A DNA stretch of 64,000 bases from assembly GCA_017465575.1 (NCBI GenBank), contig JAFTVX010000004.1:1-64000 (forward strand), read 5' to 3'. Shown here piece after piece: positions 45,772 to 53,491 of this stretch. The notes under the pieces are model-generated. The model was not told the DNA's origin. It saw nothing but the letters and a program-made list of their open reading frames with translations, and searched no databases. A program made the position numbers and the translations under genes. This stretch comes from Alistipes sp. (lineage in GTDB: Bacteria > Bacteroidota > Bacteroidia > Bacteroidales > Rikenellaceae). Numbering within the stretch: the stretch's first letter is position 1; the number at the start of each line of letters is the position of its first letter.

Positions 45772-46878
45772 TTACTTAAAGTAGATATCGAGCAACTCTT
45801 TGGCGGCGATAAACGATGAAAGTTTAGCCTCCAAAACACGCTGTTCAACCTCCGCCATCTTTGCCTCGATTTCGGGGTTATTGTAGAAGCTCGACTTCAA
45901 AGTCTCGTTGATGGTCTCATACATCCAATACTTATTCTGGCGGTTGCGGTTGGCGGTGAAGTAGCCGTTGAGCTCGATATGCTCGAGGTACTTCTCGACA
46001 CCCTGCCATACCTCCTCAAGACCAGTTCCGAGCAGTGATGAGCAGGTGTATACTTGGGGTCTCCAGCCCGAGTCAGCAAGGGGGAAGAGGTGCAAAGCAC
46101 CCTGATACTGCGCCTTGGCAAGCTCAGCCTTGGTGATATTCTCGCCATCCGCCTTGGTGATAACCATCATATCTGCCATCTCCATAATACCGCGCTTGAT
46201 ACCCTGAAGTTCATCGCCCGCACCCGAGATTTGCAACATCATAAACATATCGACCATAGAGTGTACGGCGGTCTCCGACTGACCCACGCCCACGGTCTCG
46301 ATAAAGATGACATCGAAGCCCGCAGCTTCGCACAATACGATAGTCTCACGGGTCTTGCGTGCCACGCCACCCAACGAGCCAGCCGAGGGTGAGGGGCGCA
46401 CAAAGATGTCGGGGTTGTGGCAGATGCTCTCCATACGGGTCTTATCACCAAGGATTGAGCCACCGCTACGCTCCGACGAAGGGTCGATAGCCAACACCGC
46501 AAGCTTATGCTTAAGCGAGGTAATCATATTGCCCACAGCCTCGATAAAGCTCGACTTACCCGCACCCGGAACGCCCGTGATGCCGATACGCACCGACTTG
46601 CCCGAATAGGGTAGACAACGCTCGATAATCTCCTGAGCCTGAGCATAGTGTGCGGGGTTGTTGCTCTCAACAAGCGTGATAGCCTGAGCTAAGATGGTGA
46701 TGTTGCCAGCAAGGATACCCTCGACATACTCGTCGGTGGTGAAGGTACGACGCTTACGGCGCACAAAGTATGGGTTTACAACGGGCTGGTCTGCAACACC
46801 CTCGGCAACATTTAGTGCGCTGTCGTGGTGCTGGTCGAGATACTCCTTCTCGTAGTGTTCAATTTTGGTATATGACAT
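45772..46878 (-). CDS. meaB: Methylmalonyl-CoA mutase-associated GTPase
   Basis: 368 residues. G3E/SIMIBI GTPase that protects and reloads adenosylcobalamin in methylmalonyl-CoA mutase. P-loop GVPGAGKSSFIEAV near 100, DPSSERSGGSILGDKTRM with switch residues, ETVGVGQSE, and TKADGEN. N-terminal and C-terminal helical extensions are typical. The mutase genes are not in the window, but the epimerase and decarboxylase of the same pathway are transcribed divergently nearby. Confidence 0.95.
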   Translation of the reverse strand: MSYTKIEHYEKEYLDQHHDSALNVAEGVADQPVVNPYFVRRKRRTFTTDEYVEGILAGNITILAQAITLVESNNPAHYAQAQEIIERCLPYSGKSVRIGITGVPGAGKSSFIEAVGNMITSLKHKLAVLAIDPSSERSGGSILGDKTRMESICHNPDIFVRPSPSAGSLGGVARKTRETIVLCEAAGFDVIFIETVGVGQSETAVHSMVDMFMMLQISGAGDELQGIKRGIMEMADMMVITKADGENITKAELAKAQYQGALHLFPLADSGWRPQVYTCSSLLGTGLEEVWQGVEKYLEHIELNGYFTANRNRQNKYWMYETINETLKSSFYNNPEIEAKMAEVEQRVLEAKLSSFIAAKELLDIYFK

Positions 46879-46890
46879 AGGGGATATGTT

Positions 46891-47382
46891 TTATTTCAGT
46901 ATGTTATTGATAACTTTTCTGTCTAAGTGTTGCAACGAGCCAAACCACTCGATGCGCTGCTTCTTCTTGTCGAAGATTACGCCAAACGGCACATAGCTAA
47001 TGCCGAATGAGTGGAATGTATGGTGGTGGTTGTCAAATGCTACGGAGCAGTTGTGGCTCACGAACGAGTTAAGCAGAGCGTTATCCTCGGTTTGCTCCTC
47101 GGCGGTAAGCAGTACGATAGCCATATCGTCGTCTGCCGAGATAACCTCGTCACATAGCCTATCCGCAGCATCGACAGCGGGCGCACTCTCGGAGTGGATA
47201 AAGACCATACAGATATATTTCTGCGAGATATTATCCATCGGCGTGCCGAGTGTCGCCCCCACCGAGATATCGGGTGTGCGGTCGCCAAGGCGTAGGCGTT
47301 GAGCCTCTGCCGACGAGCAAAAAACAAGCATCGCTGCCAATATCGAAAGTAGATACTTCATTGCGTTAAGTATAGTTTTCAT
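46891..47382 (-). CDS. Thioredoxin-like exported protein lacking CxxC
   Basis: 163 residues (ATG at 47361 possible). Signal peptide, then a thioredoxin-like fold: RTPDISVGATLGTPMDNI, strand YICMVFIHSESAP, SYVPFGVIFDKKKQ with the cis-Pro. The catalytic CxxC is replaced by SESAP, so no disulfide chemistry is expected. A role as a binding or scaffold protein is inference. Ends 12 bases before meaB starts. Confidence 0.7.
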   Translation of the reverse strand: MKTILNAMKYLLSILAAMLVFCSSAEAQRLRLGDRTPDISVGATLGTPMDNISQKYICMVFIHSESAPAVDAADRLCDEVISADDDMAIVLLTAEEQTEDNALLNSFVSHNCSVAFDNHHHTFHSFGISYVPFGVIFDKKKQRIEWFGSLQHLDRKVINNILK

Positions 47383-47551
47383 TGCGAAGTTACTAAATTT
47401 TCTACAAATATCAATCCCTCGGTCGAAGAAAAATTGTGTGATAGGAAAAATATTTTAGCAAAAAGTGCTCTTAATCAGCGACCCTCTATATAAATATAGA
47501 AATTCACGAAAAAAAGAGTCGAAAATATTTCGCCATTTCAAAAAGTTGGCG

Positions 47552-47559
47552 TAACTTTG
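47552..47559 (+). promoter_or_regulatory. -7 element of mce/mmd operon
   Basis: TAACTTTG with only a weak TTTCG at the -33 position (47528-47532), about 77 bases before mce. Confidence 0.5.
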
Positions 47560-47635
47560 AGTGATTTTTGGGACACTTGAAACGAAACACAAATACAAAT
47601 AAATATTAAGTTAAACTTTATAAAAATTAAACACT

Positions 47636-48046
47636 ATGAAAGTATCACACATTGAGCATCTCGGCATCGCCGTTAACAGCTTGGAGGAGGCAATTCCCTA
47701 CTGGGAGAATGTATTGGGTTTGAAGTGTTATGCTATCGAGGAGGTAGCTGACCAGAAGGTTAAGACCGCATTCTTTATGCTTGGTCAGACCAAGATTGAG
47801 CTTTTGGAGCCCACCTCACCCGAGTCAACTATCGCGAAGTACATCGAGAACAAGGGTATCGGTATCCACCACATGGCTCTTGCTTGCGAGAATATCGAGG
47901 AGCAGCTTGCTGACGCTGAGGCTCACGGTATCCGTCTTATCGACAAGACTCCCCGCAAGGGTGCAGAGGGTTTGACTATCGCATTCCTTCACCCCAAGTC
48001 AACACAGGGTATTCTTACCGAGCTTTGCGAGAACAAGAATAAGTAA
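47636..48046 (+). CDS. mce: Methylmalonyl-CoA epimerase
   Basis: 136 residues, vicinal-oxygen-chelate fold. Interconverts (R)- and (S)-methylmalonyl-CoA between mutase and decarboxylase. Metal ligands: H7 (KVSHIEHLGIA), the GIGIHHMALACENI histidine, and the final Glu region (GILTELCEN). Catalytic Glu in IELLEPTSPES. First gene of the propionate operon. Confidence 0.96.
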   Translation: MKVSHIEHLGIAVNSLEEAIPYWENVLGLKCYAIEEVADQKVKTAFFMLGQTKIELLEPTSPESTIAKYIENKGIGIHHMALACENIEEQLADAEAHGIRLIDKTPRKGAEGLTIAFLHPKSTQGILTELCENKNK

Positions 48047-48114
48047 TCTAATTTGGTTGTTTCGGCGTTGCGCCTAAAACCAACCGAAATTATACCGCTT
48101 ATTAACAACCCTGA

Positions 48115-48171
48115 ATGTTTGGACAAGACTTTAAAAAGGGTTTGCCCGAAGATTTTAGAAACAAAAACTAA
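48115..48171 (+). other. Possible 18-residue leader peptide upstream of mmdA
   Basis: ATG at 48115, TAA at 48169, reading MFGQDFKKGLPEDFRNKN. It lies between the mce-mmdA hairpin (48053-48090) and mmdA. No Shine-Dalgarno; may be chance. Confidence 0.3.
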
Positions 48172-48198
48172 ATAAATTATAAAAAAAAGTATTTCACT

Positions 48199-49761
48199 AT
48201 GAGCGAAATTCAGAAAGCGATTGAGAAGTTGATGGACAACCGTCAGACAGCTCGTATGGGTGGTGGCCAGAAGGCTATCGACAAGCAGCACGAGAAGGGT
48301 AAGTATACCGCTCGTGAGCGTATCGCTATGTTGTTGGATGAGGGTAGCTTCGAGGAGTTCGATATGTTCGTAACTCACCGTTGCTACGACTTCGGTATGG
48401 ATGCAAAGCACACCTTCGGTGATGGCGTTGTTACTGGTTACGGTACCATCGCTGGTCGCCTGGTTTATGTATTTGCACAGGACTTCACCGTTACTGCTGG
48501 TTCGTTGTCAATCTCTTTGGCTGACAAGATTTGCAAGGTGATGGATATGGCAGTTCGCAATGGTGCTCCCTGCATCGGTCTTAACGACTCGGGTGGTGCT
48601 CGTATCCAGGAGGGCGTTAACGCCTTGGCTGGTTACGCTAACATCTTCCAGCGTAATGTGATGGCTTCGGGTGTTATCCCCCAGATTTCAGCTATCTTTG
48701 GTCCCTGCGCAGGTGGTGCCGTTTACTCACCCGCTTTGACCGACTTTATCATTATGCGTCGTGAGACTTCTAACATGTTCCTTACTGGTCCTAAGGTTGT
48801 TAAGACCGTTACTGGCGAGGATGTAACTCAGGAGCAGCTCGGTGGTGCTAATATGCACACTACAAAGTCGGGTGTTGCACAGTTTGCAGTAGACTCTGAG
48901 GAGGAGGGCTTGAAGCTTATCCGCGACCTTCTCTCATATATGCCTCAGAACTACACCGCTTTGGTTCCCGACCAGCCCTGCACCGACGATATCGCTCGTA
49001 AGGAGGATATCCTCAACGAGATTATCCCCGATAACCCCAACAAGCCTTACGATATGATGGAGGTTATCAAGGCTATCGTCGACAATGGCGAGTTCTTGGA
49101 GTCAGCAGCTCCCTATGCTAAGAACATCATCACCGGTTTTGCTCGCTTCAACGGTCAGAGCGTAGGTATCATCGCTAACCAGCCCAAGTTTATGGCAGGT
49201 GTATTGGATATCAACGCATCGCGCAAGGCAGCTCGTTTCGTTCGTTTCTGCGACGCCTTCAACATTCCTTTGGTAACATTGGTAGATGTTCCTGGTTTCT
49301 TGCCCGGTACAGCTCAGGAGTACGGTGGCGTTATCACCCACGGTGCAAAGCTTCTCTTCGCTTACTGCGAGGCTACTGTTCCCAAGGTTACCGTTACTTT
49401 GCGTAAGGCATACGGTGGTGCTTACATCGTGATGTCATCGAAGCACATCCGTGGCGATGTTAACTACGCTTGGCCTACTGCCGAGATCGCCGTTATGGGT
49501 GCAAGTGGTGCCGTTGAGGTATTGCACGCTAAGGCTTTGGCAGCGTTCGAGAACAAGGAGGATAAGGCTAAGTTTGTTGCCGAGAAGGAGCAGGAGTACC
49601 GCGACAAGTTCTCTAACCCCTACAACGCAGCTCGCTACGGCTACATCGACGATGTTATCGAGCCTCGCAACACTCGTTTCCGCGTGATCCGTGCTTTGGA
49701 GTCATTGCGCAACAAGCGTTTGGAGAACCCCGCAAAGCGTCATAACAACATTCCTTTGTAA
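48199..49761 (+). CDS. mmdA: Methylmalonyl-CoA decarboxylase alpha / propionyl-CoA carboxylase beta (carboxyltransferase)
   Basis: 520 residues. Transfers CO2 from methylmalonyl-CoA to biotin on MmdC. Two crotonase-fold halves with oxyanion-hole loops [10 protein letters not shown] and [13 protein letters not shown], then VDVPGFLPG and the [13 protein letters not shown] block. Paired with sodium-pump and biotin subunits downstream, so decarboxylation rather than carboxylation is the favoured reading. Confidence 0.95.
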   Translation: MSEIQKAIEKLMDNRQTARMGGGQKAIDKQHEKGKYTARERIAMLLDEGSFEEFDMFVTHRCYDFGMDAKHTFGDGVVTGYGTIAGRLVYVFAQDFTVTAGSLSISLADKICKVMDMAVRNGAPCIGLNDSGGARIQEGVNALAGYANIFQRNVMASGVIPQISAIFGPCAGGAVYSPALTDFIIMRRETSNMFLTGPKVVKTVTGEDVTQEQLGGANMHTTKSGVAQFAVDSEEEGLKLIRDLLSYMPQNYTALVPDQPCTDDIARKEDILNEIIPDNPNKPYDMMEVIKAIVDNGEFLESAAPYAKNIITGFARFNGQSVGIIANQPKFMAGVLDINASRKAARFVRFCDAFNIPLVTLVDVPGFLPGTAQEYGGVITHGAKLLFAYCEATVPKVTVTLRKAYGGAYIVMSSKHIRGDVNYAWPTAEIAVMGASGAVEVLHAKALAAFENKEDKAKFVAEKEQEYRDKFSNPYNAARYGYIDDVIEPRNTRFRVIRALESLRNKRLENPAKRHNNIPL

Positions 49762-49782
49762 TCGATTTAATCAGAGTGAGTT

Positions 49783-50100
49783 ATGATGATACTTGCAACC
49801 AATTGGGCTAATGCAGCACTTATGGCACTCGTCAGCATCATGCTGGTATTCGTAATGCTTGTGCTTCTTATCTTCGTGTTGAAGCTCTTCGGAGTTATCT
49901 TCCGCGAGAAGCAGAGTGCTGTGGTGTCTACTGCTTCTGCAGGTGCATCTGATGGTATTACTGACGAGGAGGTGGCAGCCATCGCTATGGCTGTCAACCT
50001 CTTCTTCAATCGTCACGATGAGGAGAGCGATGTGCTCACATTCCGTCAGAACCACGATGTATCGGCTTGGCAGGTACGCAACATTTCTAAGTCCCTGTAA
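49783..50100 (+). CDS. OadG-like small membrane subunit (delta)
   Basis: 105 residues. One N-terminal membrane helix (ALMALVSIMLVFVMLVLLIFVLK, abridged here to about residues 12-35), then a cytoplasmic part EEVAAIAMAVNLFFNRHDEE. Anchors the decarboxylase complex. Start codon at 49783 or 49786. Between mmdA and the biotin carrier, the standard place. Confidence 0.88.
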   Translation: MMILATNWANAALMALVSIMLVFVMLVLLIFVLKLFGVIFREKQSAVVSTASAGASDGITDEEVAAIAMAVNLFFNRHDEESDVLTFRQNHDVSAWQVRNISKSL

Positions 50101-50178
50101 TTAGAGGCTGTTTTTAAGCCAATTATTAACCAAATTTAAAGAAAAGCTATACAGCTTCTTAAACATTACAAATTAGAT

Positions 50179-50607
50179 ATGCAGAAATTTAAATTCAATA
50201 TCAACGGCAAGAGCTATGAGGCTATCGTAGAGGAGACCGAGCGCAATACCGCTCGTGTTGAGCTCAATGGTAAGAGCTACACTGTTCAGGTAGAGAAGGA
50301 GGAGGCTATCGTATCTCCCAAGATTGCTGCCGTTAAGCCCTCATCTACTGGCGCTGATTTCGTAGATGCTCCCGCACAGCCTATCACAGGCAATGCTGGC
50401 TCTATCAAGTCGCCTCTGCCGGGCAATGTTTCTAAGGTTAAGGTTAAGGAGGGTCAGACCGTTAAGGCTGGCGAGGTTCTTATGACCTTGGAGGCAATGA
50501 AGATGGAGAACGAGATTATGGCTCCCGCTGCCGGTGCCGTGAAGAAAATCTATGTATCGGAGGGCAAGGCCGTACAGCAGGGCGAGGCTCTTATCGACCT
50601 CGAGTAA
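50179..50607 (+). CDS. mmdC: Biotin carrier subunit of methylmalonyl-CoA decarboxylase
   Basis: 142 residues. C-terminal biotinyl domain with K108 in EAMKMEN accepting the carboxyl group; N-terminal half is a small domain, joined by a Pro/Ala linker ([18 protein letters not shown]). Shuttles CO2 between MmdA and the membrane pump. Confidence 0.95.
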   Translation: MQKFKFNINGKSYEAIVEETERNTARVELNGKSYTVQVEKEEAIVSPKIAAVKPSSTGADFVDAPAQPITGNAGSIKSPLPGNVSKVKVKEGQTVKAGEVLMTLEAMKMENEIMAPAAGAVKKIYVSEGKAVQQGEALIDLE

Positions 50608-50633
50608 TACTAACTCTTTATACCTTATATAAT

Positions 50634-52061
50634 ATGAAGAGTATGAAACTTTATTTTTCGTTGCTCCTTGCAGCTGTGATGTTCGTGATGCCCTTGCAGG
50701 CACAGGATAATCAGCCCGCCGAGCCTGTTGAGGGCGAGGTGATTGAGACTCCTGCTACCGAGGCAAATCAGGGTATTATGCTCATCGACGAGGCTGCCGA
50801 GGAGATTGCTATCGAGGCTGAGGCTGAGGTGGCAGCTGTTGGTGGCTCACAGGGTCGCGACAACTCGGCTATCGACAACGAGTTCAGCGTTGGCAAGGCT
50901 ATCAAGGATTTCGTTAATCAGGCAGGCTTCAAGGGTTTTGCTGACGACTGGCGCTATGCTGTGATGATCCTTGTATCGTTCGTATTGCTCTACTTGGCTA
51001 TCGTCAAGAAGTTCGAGCCACTTCTCCTTATGCCTATCGCATTCGGTATGTTGCTCACCAACCTTCCCGGTGCAGGTATGTATCACGCCGAGTTCTTCGC
51101 AGGTGGCCATGTTCATTGGGGCGACTTCGCTCTTGGTTCAGCAGGTCTTCTCGACTACCTCTACCTCGGTGTTAAGCTCGGTATCTATCCTTGCTTGATT
51201 TTCGTGGGCGTAGGTGCTATGACCGACTTCGGTCCGCTAATTGCCAACCCCAAGAGCTTGCTGTTGGGTGCTGCTGCACAGATTGGTATCTTCGCAACAT
51301 TCCTTGGCGCTTTGGTTCTCGGCTTCAATTACTGGGAGGCAGGCTCTATCGGTATTATCGGTGGTGCTGATGGTCCTACGGCTATCTACCTGACCTCGAA
51401 GTTGGCTCCCCACCTCCTTGGTCCCATCGCCGTTGCTGCTTACTCGTATATGGCTCTTGTTCCCGTGATTCAGCCTCCTATTATGAAGCTGCTCACTACC
51501 GAAAAGGAACGCAAGATCGAGATGAAGCAGTTGCGTACCGTATCGCAGCGCGAGAAGATTATCTTCCCCATCGTTATCACCGTTATTATCGCCCTCTTGT
51601 TGCCCTCGGCAGCACCTCTTATCGGTTGCTTGATGTTGGGTAACTTGATGAAGGAGTGTGGCGTTACCGAGCGTTTGTCAAAGACCGTGCAGAACGAGTT
51701 GATGAACATCGTAACCATCTTCCTCGGTATCTCGGTAGGTGCTACCGCTACGGCTGATGCATTCCTCAACTGGCAGACTTTGGGTATCCTTACCCTTGGT
51801 ATCATCGCATTCTCTTGCGGTTCTGCATCGGGTGTGCTTCTTGCAAAGGTGATGAACCTCTTCACCAAGGAGAAGATCAATCCTCTTATCGGTTCTGCAG
51901 GTGTATCGGCTGTGCCTATGGCAGCTCGTGTATCGCAGACCGTGGGTCAGCAGTACAACCCCGGCAACTTCCTCTTGATGCACGCTATGGGTCCCAATGT
52001 GGCAGGTGTCATCGGTTCGGCAGTGGCAGCGGGTATTTTGTTGGCATTCCTTCCCCTGTAA
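50634..52061 (+). CDS. mmdB: Sodium-pumping decarboxylase beta subunit with N-terminal extension
   Basis: 475 residues. Integral membrane decarboxylase/Na+ pump; conserved [34 protein letters not shown] and [11 protein letters not shown] segments. Unusual N-terminus: a signal-peptide-like stretch ([18 protein letters not shown]) followed by about 70 acidic, Ala/Glu-rich residues before the standard protein begins near SVGKAIKDF. Its TAA stop is also the first bases of TIR element copy 2. Confidence 0.94.
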   Translation: MKSMKLYFSLLLAAVMFVMPLQAQDNQPAEPVEGEVIETPATEANQGIMLIDEAAEEIAIEAEAEVAAVGGSQGRDNSAIDNEFSVGKAIKDFVNQAGFKGFADDWRYAVMILVSFVLLYLAIVKKFEPLLLMPIAFGMLLTNLPGAGMYHAEFFAGGHVHWGDFALGSAGLLDYLYLGVKLGIYPCLIFVGVGAMTDFGPLIANPKSLLLGAAAQIGIFATFLGALVLGFNYWEAGSIGIIGGADGPTAIYLTSKLAPHLLGPIAVAAYSYMALVPVIQPPIMKLLTTEKERKIEMKQLRTVSQREKIIFPIVITVIIALLLPSAAPLIGCLMLGNLMKECGVTERLSKTVQNELMNIVTIFLGISVGATATADAFLNWQTLGILTLGIIAFSCGSASGVLLAKVMNLFTKEKINPLIGSAGVSAVPMAARVSQTVGQQYNPGNFLLMHAMGPNVAGVIGSAVAAGILLAFLPL

Positions 52062-52189
52062 TTTGTTGTGAAAAGGGGTCATTCTCGACCCATCCCAAAA
52101 GTAATACCCCCTGGGCTGTACTTTTAGTACTATCCCAGGGGGTATTCTTTTGCGATGAGCCAAGCCTAACCCCTTTTGACAACAAATTA
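52059..52189. repeat. Terminal-inverted-repeat element, copy 2
   Basis: TAATTTGTTGTGAAAAGGGG and its inverted mate ACCCCTTTTGACAACAAATTA-type right end (20 bases kept: CCCCTTTTGACAACAAATTA). Inner hairpin ATACCCCCTGGG/CCCAGGGGGTAT (52104-52145). Same ends as 30201-30329, different inner sequence. Confidence 0.85.
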
Positions 52190-52226
52190 GGCTGAGTGCT
52201 GGTTGGGAGGTGGTGTTTTGGTAGTC

Positions 52227-52468
52227 TTCAGAGAGTTTTCAGAGAGGATTCAGGGAGTTTTCAGGGAGGATTCAGGGAGGATTCAGGGAGGACTCAGGGA
52301 GTTTTCAGGGAGGATTCAGGGAGTTTTCAGAGAGGATTCAGGGAGGATTCAGGGAGGATTCAGGGAGGACTCAGGGAGTTTTCAGGGAGGATTCAGAGAG
52401 TATTCAGAGAGGATTCAGGGAGGATTCAGGGAGGGCTCAGAGAGTTTTCAGAGAGGATTCAGGGAGAG
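52227..52468. repeat. 11-bp tandem array (purine-rich), 22 units
   Basis: Exactly 242 bases of units such as TTCAGGGAGGA or TTCAGAGAGTT, variants at fixed positions. All frames stay open because 11 is not a multiple of 3, so the apparent protein here is an artefact. Confidence 0.9.
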
Positions 52469-52471
52469 CTG

Positions 52472-52630
52472 ACTGCGGTATCTGACCTCTCTCTGACCTC
52501 TCTGACCTCTCTGATCTCTCTCTGATCTCTCTCTGTCTTCTCTCTGACTTCTCTCTGTCTTCTCTCTGACTTCTCTCTGACTTCTCGCTGTCTTCTCTCT
52601 GTCTTCTCCCTGACCTCTCTCTGACCTCTC
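52472..52630. repeat. 11-bp tandem array (pyrimidine-rich)
   Basis: Units like TCTGACTTCTC or TCTGTCTTCTC, mostly 11 bases (some 9). Nearly complementary to the array before it, so the two could pair. Lies between convergent genes. Confidence 0.8.
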
Positions 52631-52659
52631 CCTCTCAACTGCCCCCCCCCTAAACCAAA

Positions 52660-52691
52660 ACACTCCCAATAACCGCAGTTATCGGGAGTGT
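52660..52691. terminator. Terminator of the 238-residue membrane protein gene
   Basis: ACACTCCC(A/G)ATAAC pairs with GTTATCGGGAGTGT around CGCA. Confidence 0.85.
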
Positions 52692-52715
52692 CTTATATTG
52701 TCTAACCCTTTACGC

Positions 52716-53432
52716 CTATTCGTAGAGCAGATTGTCGCACATCGATTGGCAGATGGTGGCGATAGCCTTTGCCGTGTTGTCGATGGTGGCGTTGTCTACC
52801 GTGATGTTGTGCTCGACAGCATAGCGTGTGATATCCTCGCCGATGCGCGCCTCAAGGTCGGTGGCGAAGGTGTTGTTGCACTCAATGATATGGGCGTGGT
52901 AGTTGCTCATATTCTGCTCGTCGTAGTATTGGCGAACATCGTTGCAATGCTCGGTGGTGATAGCTGCCCAGGTGCTGAGCACGGCATTAAACCTATCGTC
53001 TACTGCACGATACATCGCCTGAGCCTCGGTCATCTTCTCCTCGCGAGGGAGCAACAAAACAACAAGCATCACGATTAGAGCAATCGCTGCAACTGCAAAG
53101 CCAATGATAACACGCCAACGGCGCACCACGGGAATCTTCTCCTGGTCCTCCGCAGGCTGAATATCGCGGGCGGTGCAGAAGTCGCTCCACGAGGCGTAGC
53201 CTACATACTTTGCCAATGCTGAGAGGGTAGTGGGTCGGGGCGATATGGCATAGGATGTGTGGGTGTAGAGGTGCTTGATAGAGGGTATATCGAGGCGGAT
53301 GCCTACCTCCTCAAAGATAGCATCCGACAACGCACCATAGTCCTCGGTCGTCACAACCGAGCGACCAAACTTGGTAGCGGTCATCTCCTTCAAGCGCTCT
53401 ATATATTGCTCCTGTGTTGTCATTTCGGGCAA
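52716..53432 (-). CDS. Membrane protein with N-terminal helical DNA-binding-like domain
   Basis: 238 residues. N-terminal 95 residues match a Bacteroidota helical domain (DYGALSDAIFEEVGIRLDIP, SPRPTTLSALAKYVGY, SWSDFC) often seen before a membrane helix. One membrane segment at about 112-134 (VIIGFAVAAIALIVMLVVLL), then a periplasmic helical domain. Function unknown; may couple an outside signal to DNA or a partner. Promoter TTG-N21-TACCTTTG just upstream. Confidence 0.75.
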   Translation of the reverse strand: MPEMTTQEQYIERLKEMTATKFGRSVVTTEDYGALSDAIFEEVGIRLDIPSIKHLYTHTSYAISPRPTTLSALAKYVGYASWSDFCTARDIQPAEDQEKIPVVRRWRVIIGFAVAAIALIVMLVVLLLPREEKMTEAQAMYRAVDDRFNAVLSTWAAITTEHCNDVRQYYDEQNMSNYHAHIIECNNTFATDLEARIGEDITRYAVEHNITVDNATIDNTAKAIATICQSMCDNLLYE

Positions 53433-53491
53433 AGGTAAGCAAAAAGATTGATAAACTACAATTTAGCAGATAATAAATTTTTGTTTCGCGC

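Noticed and set aside
52196..52525. Open frames giving repetitive Arg/Glu/Ser-rich proteins
   Set aside because: An 11-bp repeat leaves all frames open; no RBS, promoter or non-repeat domain.
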